A stretch of DNA of 64,000 nucleotides from Thalassobacillus devorans (GTDB lineage Bacteria; Bacillota; Bacilli; Bacillales; Halobacillaceae). The notes below the pieces were generated by a model. The model saw only the letters and a list, made by a program, of their open reading frames with translations, ran no database searches and had not been told where the DNA came from. Below are positions 43,968-50,290 of the stretch, piece by piece (the stretch's first letter is position 1; the number at the start of each line of letters is the position of its first letter). A program made the translations under genes and the position numbers. The stretch covers positions 186,001 to 250,000 of the forward strand of contig NZ_JAASRY010000002.1 of NCBI RefSeq assembly GCF_011761345.1. The letters run 5' to 3'.

Positions 43968-45071
43968 ATTAAAAAGAAAATTATGTTTGTAACACATTCT
44001 TCCCAAAAGGGTGGAGCAGAACAAAGTATGATATATCTATTAAATAGTTTAGATAAAGAGAAGTTTTCTATTATATTAGTTTGCCCGAAGGAAAGTACCT
44101 ATTTAAAGGAAATTAAAGATGTAAAAGTTATTCCCCATACATTAAATAGCGTAAGAACTAAACTAGGTTTAAAATTTATTTATACAATATATTGGCTACT
44201 GAAATTGGTATATAAAGAAAAGGTAGATATTATACATGCTAATGGTTGGAGGGCGCCTTGGTTTGTTGCTCCTTTTAGCTTTATTACTAAAGCTAAAACA
44301 ATATGGCATCATAGAGATAATCTGAATTCATTTCTATATAATATTTTATTACCTTTGGGTTTTAATAAGATTATTTGTATTTCTGAGTTTGTAAAAAGTA
44401 CACTAAATACAAAAAAGGCTGTTGTAATATATAACGGAGTCCCAGTTAAAAATAATCATAAAAAATATTTATTAGAAAAAAGAAATACGGATAATTTTAC
44501 TATAGGTGTGTTTGGAAGAATAGTAGAATGGAAACGTTTTGATTATATAATCGAAGCAATTTATGAATTATCTAAATTAGTAGATGTAAGTAATATAAAA
44601 TTATTGATCGTTGGCGATACAACTATAGATGGGTCTGATAAATATTTAAGAAACTTACAAAATCTTATACAAGAATATAATTTAACTGAAATAATTGAGT
44701 TTTATGGTTATTCCAATAAACCTATGGAATTAATGAGATCATGTGACATAACTATTAATTTTTCTGATAAAGAGCCATTTGGTAGAGTCATTATAGAATC
44801 AATAATAGTTGGTACGCCTGTTATAGTTGCGGATTCCGGAGGTGCCCCGGAAATTATAAAAATAACTCAGGGAGGGGTTATATGTAAAGATGGAGATACT
44901 AAGCAATTAGCAAGTCTAATACAAAGGTTTATGGTAATGGATAATGAAGAATATATTAATATGGTAGTTAAGGGAATAAAAGGAGTAGAAAAGCATTTTA
45001 ATGTTGATGAAATATCTAAAAAGGTAATGAAGGAATACCTTGTAATTATGAAAGGATGGGAAAGAATATGA
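43968..45071 (+). CDS. GT4-type glycosyltransferase with an unusual start
   Basis: The GT-B protein shows THSSQKGGAEQSM near its start, ANGWRAPWF, VFGRIVEWKRFDYII, EPFGRVIIESI (E-x7-E) and ADSGGAPEII, all typical of GT4. It likely adds a sugar to repeat unit 1. The natural N-terminus would be KKKIMFVTHSS, yet no ATG, GTG or TTG stands there. An ATT at 43968 is the right distance (7 nt) from AAAGGGGTG. The first ATG (43983) would be 22 nt away and lose five residues. The stop overlaps the ManC start (ATGA). Confidence 0.82.
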   Translation: MKKKIMFVTHSSQKGGAEQSMIYLLNSLDKEKFSIILVCPKESTYLKEIKDVKVIPHTLNSVRTKLGLKFIYTIYWLLKLVYKEKVDIIHANGWRAPWFVAPFSFITKAKTIWHHRDNLNSFLYNILLPLGFNKIICISEFVKSTLNTKKAVVIYNGVPVKNNHKKYLLEKRNTDNFTIGVFGRIVEWKRFDYIIEAIYELSKLVDVSNIKLLIVGDTTIDGSDKYLRNLQNLIQEYNLTEIIEFYGYSNKPMELMRSCDITINFSDKEPFGRVIIESIIVGTPVIVADSGGAPEIIKITQGGVICKDGDTKQLASLIQRFMVMDNEEYINMVVKGIKGVEKHFNVDEISKKVMKEYLVIMKGWERI

Positions 45072-46438
45072 GGCTCGTACTTCTATCTGGAGGTTCTGGT
45101 AAAAGGCTTTGGCCCTTATCGAATGATTCAAGGTCTAAACAATTCCTAAAAGTACTAAAAAATTCAGAAGATGAAATGGTATCAATGGTACAAAGAGTAT
45201 GGCGACAGCTAGAGAAAAATGACTTGGCTAGTAAATCTGTTATTGCTACAAGTATCGCCCAGGTGGATATGATTAATAGTCAGCTAGGAGCTGGTGTACC
45301 TATCGTAACAGAGCCAGAAAGACGAGATACATTCCCGGCAATAGCATTAGCTGCTACTTATTTATACTCTGTTCAGAATACTGATTTAAACGAAGTTGTT
45401 GGAATGTTACCAGTAGACCCTTATGTTGAAGAGCGATTCTTTAATCGGGTTAAAGATTTAGAAACTGCTTTGTTAGATTCGAAGGCAGACCTTGCATTAA
45501 TGGGGGTGACACCAACATTTCCATCTGAAAAATACGGTTACATAGTTCCTAGTGAAAATGAAAGCGACAACTTTTTAATTGTAGATCATTTTAAAGAAAA
45601 ACCTGAAAGGTCTAATGCTGAAGAGTTAATTGAAAAGAATGCTTTATGGAACTGTGGTGTGTTTGCATTTAAATTAAAATATATCATCAATCTATTGAAT
45701 GATAAAGGCTTACCTACTGATTATAAGGAATTGTTAATTAATTATAACCTTCTACCTGAAAATAGCTTTGACTTTGAAGTAGTAGAAAAAACAGAAAATA
45801 TTGTAGCTTTACCATATGACGGTTCCTGGAAAGATTTAGGTACATGGAACACCTTAACAGAAGAAATGGCCTCAAATATTACTGGCAAAGGCTTAATTAG
45901 TGAGAGTACTATTAATTCCCATATTGTAAATGAGCTTGATATTCCTATTACGTTATTAGGTATTGATAATGCAATAGTAGCTGCTAGTCCGGATGGAATC
46001 TTAGTAGCAGATAAAGAGTCCAGTCCGAAAGTCAAAGAATACGTTTCAAATATGCAAGGAAGACCAATGTATGAAGAGCGTAGATGGGGTTGGTATCGTG
46101 TGTTAGAGCACATCAAATACCAGGAAGGTAATGAAGTATTAACAAAACGTTTAGGGATCAATGCAGGGAAAAATTTAAGTTATCAAATGCATTATAAACG
46201 TAGTGAAGTATGGACTATTATTAAAGGGGAAGGAATTTTTGCACTAAATGATCAATTAAACCATGTAAGATCCGGTGACGTTATTCATATTCCTCTAGCC
46301 GCAAAACATGCGTTAAAGGCAACCACAGATATGGAATTAATTGAAGTTCAAACCGGAAGTGAATTAATAGAAGAAGATATATATAGAACCACTACCTCTT
46401 GGGAAGAAATTGAAAACTCCTGCAAAATAAACACTTAA
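45068..46438 (+). CDS. manC: Mannose-1-phosphate guanylyltransferase (type II, with cupin domain)
   Basis: ManC makes GDP-mannose from GTP and mannose-1-phosphate. The nucleotidyltransferase signature LLSGGSGKRLWPLSNDSRSKQFL opens the protein. PDPY-like VDPYVEERF, EKYGYIVP and WNCGVFAFK follow. The C-terminal cupin (about residues 345-450) includes YRVLEHIKYQEG and YQMHYKRSEVWTIIKGEG and may give mannose-6-phosphate isomerase activity. It has 456 residues from ATG at 45068, overlapping the upstream stop. A phosphomannomutase would supply its substrate, but only a remnant follows. Confidence 0.93.
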   Translation: MRLVLLSGGSGKRLWPLSNDSRSKQFLKVLKNSEDEMVSMVQRVWRQLEKNDLASKSVIATSIAQVDMINSQLGAGVPIVTEPERRDTFPAIALAATYLYSVQNTDLNEVVGMLPVDPYVEERFFNRVKDLETALLDSKADLALMGVTPTFPSEKYGYIVPSENESDNFLIVDHFKEKPERSNAEELIEKNALWNCGVFAFKLKYIINLLNDKGLPTDYKELLINYNLLPENSFDFEVVEKTENIVALPYDGSWKDLGTWNTLTEEMASNITGKGLISESTINSHIVNELDIPITLLGIDNAIVAASPDGILVADKESSPKVKEYVSNMQGRPMYEERRWGWYRVLEHIKYQEGNEVLTKRLGINAGKNLSYQMHYKRSEVWTIIKGEGIFALNDQLNHVRSGDVIHIPLAAKHALKATTDMELIEVQTGSELIEEDIYRTTTSWEEIENSCKINT

Positions 46439-46439
46439 A

Positions 46440-46487
46440 CCCTAAATAGTGCCCCTATCACTATAAGTGTTGGGGCGCTATTTAGGG
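46440..46487. terminator. Long hairpin after manC
   Basis: Arms of 16 nt, CCCTAAATAGTGCCCC (46440-46455) and GGGGCGCTATTTAGGG (46472-46487), pair with one G-T. Inner CACT/AGTG bases extend the structure. There is no T tract. It probably protects or ends the cluster 1 transcript, and it overlaps the start of the phosphomannomutase remnant. Confidence 0.6.
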
Positions 46488-46781
46488 CAAGCCAATTATT
46501 ATAAGGCTATGAAAAAAAGTGAATGGAAGACTATCTATAGCAGTAGGTTAATTGTAGAGGTCCATGAAAAGGAGGATATCAACCTACCTTTCAGCAAATG
46601 TTTTGAAATAAGTTGGAGGATGGGAGCATGGTTTTGTCTACGACCTTCTAGAACAGAACCAAAGATTAAATATTGCTTTGGAGTGGGCGAGCCTAATATT
46701 TTGTTGAGTGAAGACTATATTAATAATATGGTTAAAGTAATACTGACAAGCGTTGATGAAATAATTGTTCAAACAGAATAA
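46467..46781 (+). pseudogene. Remnant of phosphomannomutase/phosphoglucomutase (C-terminal domain only)
   Basis: The open frame of about 100 codons contains WFCLRPSRTEPKIKYCFGV, matching the C-terminal phosphate-binding loop (RPSGTEPK) of alpha-D-phosphohexomutases. The Gly of the loop is replaced by Arg. The other three domains, including the catalytic serine and metal site, are missing; intact enzymes have about 450-580 residues. It cannot be a working mutase. Its place just after manC fits a lost manB/pgcA. A functional enzyme elsewhere must provide mannose-1-phosphate. Confidence 0.75.
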
Positions 46782-47057
46782 AATTTTAGGCAGAATTAAG
46801 ACTTTTACGAAAATACAAAAGCTATATCCAAAAAGATGACCCGACCAGTAAACCCTAATTTTAGTTATGGTGAGGTGATTTGGGAAAAAGAGCTTAGGAC
46901 AAGAAACTTGAGTAAAGTATAATAATTTTGGTACATCAAGGTTAGATAAAGACCAAGGATTTGGAAGTCGTATTAAAAGGGATATTTCTTTTTGGTGCAT
47001 GCCGCTTTATTACCCCTATTAAATGTAAAAACATATTGGAATTAGAGGTGAATGCCT

Positions 47058-47993
47058 ATGGCTTCTAGTAGATCTAATAAAAGCAAAAAGTGGTTTAAGG
47101 TTATAACGTTACTCCTACTATTCATTTTTATTAGTGGCGGGATTTATGTCTACTCTATCTACGACAATGCGAAAGATACAGTAGATAAGAAGATGCATGC
47201 GCCGGTAGCTTCTATTGATTATCAAGTCGGGGAAAAGAAAATGAAAGAAAATAAACCGGTCAATATTCTTCTGATGGGAGTGGACGAACGTAAGAATGAC
47301 CGTGGACGTTCCGATGCATTGATGGTCATGACGCTGGACCCAACAAATGACCGTATGCAGCTAATCAGTATTCCCAGGGATACGAGAACCACTCTTGTCG
47401 GAGACGGACGCCAGGATAAAATCAACCATGCTTATGCTTTTGGAGGCACTGACATGACGATTAATACCGTGGAAGATTTTCTGGATATCGAACTTGATTA
47501 CTATGTCAGCATGAATATGGAAGGTCTGACAGAAATGGTAGACGCTGTCGGCGGCATCACCGTCAATAATAAACTGGACTGGAAAGATCGCGGTTATTAT
47601 AAGAAAGGGTATCATTATGCCAAAGGAAAAATTGAGCTCGACGGGCCAAAGGCAATGGGATATGTGAGGATGAGGTATCAGGATCCAAATGGTGATTTTG
47701 GAAGGAACGAGCGCCAACGAGAGGTTATCGAGGGAATAATTGATAAAGGTGCTAACATTGCCTCTGTTCATAAAATTGATGACATCCTTGAGGTATTAGG
47801 TAATAACATGAGAACGAACATGGCGTTTAGTGATATGAAAAACCTTCTCACCAATTATAATAAGACAAGAGAAAATAGGGTTACATACCAAATGGTTGGC
47901 CAAGGTATTAAGGTGAATGGAATTTATTACCTTGATATTCCCGAAAATGAAGTACAGAAAGTGCACAATATGATCGAAGAATATAACTCATAG
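47058..47993 (+). CDS. LytR-CpsA-Psr (LCP) family glycopolymer transferase, copy 2
   Basis: The 311-residue protein has one N-terminal helix (about 15-36) and an extracellular LCP domain. Motifs are ILLMGVDERKND, GRSDALMVMTL, SIPRDTRTTLV, DKINHAYAFGG and RMRYQDPNGDFGRNERQR. It should attach a polysaccharide made here to peptidoglycan or release it from the lipid carrier. ATG at 47058 is preferred because AGAGGTGA lies 7 nt upstream; an ATG at 47052 is too close. It is a clear paralogue of the 25369-26295 protein and lies between the two EPS clusters. Confidence 0.92.
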   Translation: MASSRSNKSKKWFKVITLLLLFIFISGGIYVYSIYDNAKDTVDKKMHAPVASIDYQVGEKKMKENKPVNILLMGVDERKNDRGRSDALMVMTLDPTNDRMQLISIPRDTRTTLVGDGRQDKINHAYAFGGTDMTINTVEDFLDIELDYYVSMNMEGLTEMVDAVGGITVNNKLDWKDRGYYKKGYHYAKGKIELDGPKAMGYVRMRYQDPNGDFGRNERQREVIEGIIDKGANIASVHKIDDILEVLGNNMRTNMAFSDMKNLLTNYNKTRENRVTYQMVGQGIKVNGIYYLDIPENEVQKVHNMIEEYNS

Positions 47994-48104
47994 GGAAACT
48001 ATCAAATTAGTGTTGTTTTTTGTTTGAATTTTACGAACGATTTTCCTTGTGATCCATCTTCTGGTAGCATACAGTTACACTAACCAGAGATGGAGGACAA
48101 AAAG

Positions 48105-48206
48105 ATGGAAGAGAACAACTTTGCAAAAGGATGTATGTGGGGGATCTTGCTCTCTCTGCCACTATGGATCCTCATCATTCTTTTAGTCTACCTAATGACG
48201 AAGTGA
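48105..48206 (+). CDS. Tiny single-helix membrane protein, copy 1 (33 aa)
   Basis: The frame reads MEENNFAKGCMWGILL and onward through SLPLWILIILLVYLMTK, a short polar start followed by one membrane helix. GGAGG lies 10 nt before the ATG. A related 34-residue frame (48294-48398) follows with the same layout, GxxWxxLLSxPLWLL, and a similar leader. This resemblance supports both as real genes. Function unknown; small membrane proteins of this kind often modulate a membrane partner. Confidence 0.6.
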   Translation: MEENNFAKGCMWGILLSLPLWILIILLVYLMTK

Positions 48207-48293
48207 ATGATAATGTTTAAGGTTAAATCATTTTGGATATCATGGAGTCTATCAATGAAATACCAATCTAAGACCAGTGATTGGAGGACGATC

Positions 48294-48398
48294 ATGTTTA
48301 AAGAAAATGATTTCATTACCGGATCCAGGTGGGCTCTACTCATCAGTATTCCTTTGTGGCTTCTCTTTTTGGGCTGGTTAAAATGGCTGGCAAGCTAA
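48294..48398 (+). CDS. Tiny single-helix membrane protein, copy 2 (34 aa)
   Basis: The frame begins MFKENDFITGSRWALLISIP and continues as one helix to a WLKWLAS end. The ATG at 48294 is chosen over upstream in-frame Met codons because TTGGAGGAC lies 7 nt before it. That leader repeats the leader of copy 1 (ACCAGAGATGGAGGAC and ACCAGTGATTGGAGGAC). The two look like a tandem duplication with divergence. Function unknown. Confidence 0.6.
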   Translation: MFKENDFITGSRWALLISIPLWLLFLGWLKWLAS

Positions 48399-48631
48399 GA
48401 AACCACTCACTAAAGATCAAAAGAGCAGAAGAGGTTAGAAGTTATTTACAAAACAAGGCTTTTAGGACTTGTATCCCTCGCATTGTTACATTATAGTTAC
48501 AATAGAGGTCTTTTATACTGGGTTTTTGGGAAAATTAACTTATTTGAAACTCTAAGTAGTTCCTAAGCTTAGACGTTAATGAATAGAAATCCCTTATAAA
48601 AGGTTGGTTAGTGAAGGAATGAGGAAAAAGC
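48399..48631. other. Short gap after the tiny membrane genes
   Basis: AT-rich, with a direct repeat GTTACA-N5-GTTACA near 48486-48502. No promoter, terminator or gene was resolved. Confidence 0.4.
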
Positions 48632-48910
48632 ATGGGGAATTTTGTTTCTAATCGAAAGCTGGTTAAGTTTCTTGCCTTACTCCCTATCATCATTATTTTA
48701 TATGTTAACTGGCAGATATTAAGTGTCTGGGAAACTACGATGAGTTATCTGGTCTGTTTGCTTTTAGACGTGCTCACCGTTACGTTCAGTGTCTTTATGG
48801 TTTATTTAGCAGATATTAATAGATGTAAGAAAGAGCAATCTAAACGAGGATCAACTATATGGGAAAATCTAAAGCTGAAAAAACTACTAGAATATACGAA
48901 ATGTAACTGA
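48632..48910 (+). CDS. Small two-helix membrane protein, unknown function
   Basis: The 92-residue protein has two hydrophobic helices (about residues 12-32 and 38-62) and a basic C-terminal tail with CKKEQSKRG. No family was recognised. GAGGAAAAAGC before the ATG is an acceptable ribosome-binding site. It stands alone between the LCP region and the second phosphatase gene and may be an accessory EPS protein, though nothing in the sequence proves it. Confidence 0.5.
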   Translation: MGNFVSNRKLVKFLALLPIIIILYVNWQILSVWETTMSYLVCLLLDVLTVTFSVFMVYLADINRCKKEQSKRGSTIWENLKLKKLLEYTKCN

Positions 48911-48922
48911 CGAACTAACAAT

Positions 48923-48962
48923 AAACCACCCTATCCTCCTATGTTGGAGGATAGGGTGGTTT
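48923..48962. repeat. Palindromic repeat R6 upstream of the second phosphatase gene
   Basis: A perfect 17-bp stem, AAACCACCCTATCCTCC / GGAGGATAGGGTGGTTT, has a 6-nt loop TATGTT. The CTCC-loop-TTGGAG core matches the other repeats, while the outer arms have changed with full compensation. The GTTTGTTA end could terminate the preceding small gene weakly. Confidence 0.75.
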
Positions 48963-48966
48963 GTTA

Positions 48967-48975
48967 TGCTATACT
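48967..48975 (+). promoter_or_regulatory. Extended -10 promoter of the second YwqE-like gene
   Basis: TGCTATACT, followed by AG, repeats exactly the motif at 29847 upstream of the paralogous gene. It lies about 53 nt before the preferred start. The -35 region is occupied by the palindromic repeat. Confidence 0.55.
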
Positions 48976-49027
48976 AGACGGATAGTTTATGAGAGAAAAA
49001 GATGGATTAAAGAAAGTGGTGAGTCGG

Positions 49028-49795
49028 ATGATAGATATTCATTGCCATATAATTCCCGGAGTGGATGATGGCGCCTCTACTTTGGAAGATAGTATCGTAA
49101 TGGCAAAAGAAGCGGTTGATCAGGGTATTGATACGATTATTGCTACCCCGCATCATAAGAATGGAGAATATGAGAATTCACGTCTTGAAATCTTTGATCA
49201 TGTGCAGCAATTAAACGCTGAATTGGAACAGAGAGGGATAGCGCTGACCATACTCCCTGGACAGGAAACTCGTATCTATGGAGAAATGGTCCAGGATTTA
49301 ATAAAAGAAGAGGTATTGCCGTTGAATGTTGATAGCGGTTATGTGTTTGTTGAACTCCCTTCTGACCAGGTCCCTCGTTATACGGAGCGTCTTTTATTTG
49401 ATCTTCAGCGGGAAGGGATCAAACCGATTATTGTTCATCCGGAACGAAATAAAAAACTGATTCAGGAACCAGACCTGCTTTATCAATTTGTAAAAGGCGG
49501 TGCCTATACCCAGGTTACGGCTGCCAGTGTAGCTGGAAAATTTGGAAAATCGATTCAAAAGTTTTCCCATCAATTAATTGAAGCCAATCTTACTCATTTG
49601 ATTGCATCGGATGCCCATAATACCCATAGTCGTGGTTTCTATTTGAAAAAAGCTTATGAAGTGATAAAGAATAAGTACGGAGCTTCATCCGTATATTATT
49701 TTATGGAAAATGCTTTTTACGTTACAGAAGGGCAGATGCTGGCAGCTAATCCTCCTGAGCATATAAAAAGAAAAAAATTCCTTGGTATTTTTTAA
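49028..49795 (+). CDS. PHP-family tyrosine-protein phosphatase (YwqE/CapC/CpsB), copy 2
   Basis: This 255-residue paralogue of the 29933-30700 protein has all the metal motifs: MIDIHCHIIPGVDDG, ATPHHKNG, GQETRIYGE, VHPERNKK and ASDAHNT. Both copies look functional. ATG at 49028 is preferred over an in-frame ATG at 48989 because it gives the family start MIDIH and the same length as copy 1. It opens EPS cluster 2, which has no kinase of its own, so it probably acts on the kinase at 28901. Confidence 0.92.
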   Translation: MIDIHCHIIPGVDDGASTLEDSIVMAKEAVDQGIDTIIATPHHKNGEYENSRLEIFDHVQQLNAELEQRGIALTILPGQETRIYGEMVQDLIKEEVLPLNVDSGYVFVELPSDQVPRYTERLLFDLQREGIKPIIVHPERNKKLIQEPDLLYQFVKGGAYTQVTAASVAGKFGKSIQKFSHQLIEANLTHLIASDAHNTHSRGFYLKKAYEVIKNKYGASSVYYFMENAFYVTEGQMLAANPPEHIKRKKFLGIF

Positions 49796-49808
49796 TTTAC
49801 TAAAGTCT

Positions 49809-49852
49809 ATACATCGAATCGACAATCCTTGTCGATTCGATGTATTTTTTTT
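49809..49852 (+). terminator. Strong intrinsic terminator after the second phosphatase gene
   Basis: A perfect 15-bp stem, TACATCGAATCGACA / TGTCGATTCGATGTA, with a 5-nt loop is followed by eight T. Phosphatase copy 2 is thus a separate transcript from the genes that follow. Confidence 0.93.
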
Positions 49853-49932
49853 GTTATTTTGCCAAAATCATCATATTTTACTATCCAAATAATTCTTAAG
49901 ATGTATGATATTACCTTTATTAAGGAGGGTGG

Positions 49933-50010
49933 GTGAATTTAGTCATATTTATTAATGAGACTAATAGAGTTCTATTTATTGGAAAAATTTTAAAAACAGT
50001 AGGAGGATAG
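49933..50010 (+). CDS. Possible 25-codon leader peptide
   Basis: A GTG at 49933 stands right after TTAAGGAGGGTGG and opens 25 codons ending ILKTVGG-stop. The ribosome-binding site is one of the best in the region, but spacing is short. The peptide is not recognised. It may be a leader peptide or a chance frame. Confidence 0.25.
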   Translation: MNLVIFINETNRVLFIGKILKTVGG

Positions 50011-50014
50011 TTGT

Positions 50015-50074
50015 TTGAATTCGGAATCTTGGGTATTAGGTAAAATTGCTCACATCTTTAAACCCTTATTATAA
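50015..50074 (+). CDS. Possible 19-codon small peptide
   Basis: A TTG at 50015 lies 8 nt after AGGAGG, 4 nt beyond the stop of the preceding tiny frame. It encodes MNSESWVLGKIAHIFKPLL. The coupled arrangement of two tiny frames with good sites is suggestive, but there is no homology to support either. Confidence 0.25.
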   Translation: MNSESWVLGKIAHIFKPLL

Positions 50075-50290
50075 AACGGAAGGACTGTGTTAACATATCA
50101 ATTAATAAAATGTGTTTCTTTCCAATACACCCAATAATTGGAATATTGTGCAGTTTCAGCCTATTTTTTATTGTGGAAAATAATTTCAGATTGAAATAAA
50201 TTGTATCCAGCATACTTGTGCTCCCGGTCTGCCACCACTTAGCTGTAAAGAAATTTTATCGATCAAGAAGGCGGAAGGAAGGTGTAACTA

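Larger units (their letters stand above)
49853..50290. other. Leader region of EPS cluster 2
   Basis: About 440 nt before the FlaA1-type gene. It holds two tiny frames with good ribosome-binding sites (49933 and 50015) listed separately. The rest is AT-rich; no clear promoter pair, riboswitch or antitermination element was identified. Confidence 0.4.

Noticed and set aside
45742..46161. Open frame of 139 codons on the minus strand inside manC
   Set aside because: It lies opposite a clearly conserved gene, has no ribosome-binding site and no family resemblance; the same holds for antisense frames at 10249-10839, 62045-62575 and 5755-6297.
46860..46923. Possible gene fragment and promoter (TATAAT at 46918) between the mutase remnant and the LCP gene
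   Set aside because: The -35 is poor and frames are short with no recognisable motif; too weak to list.
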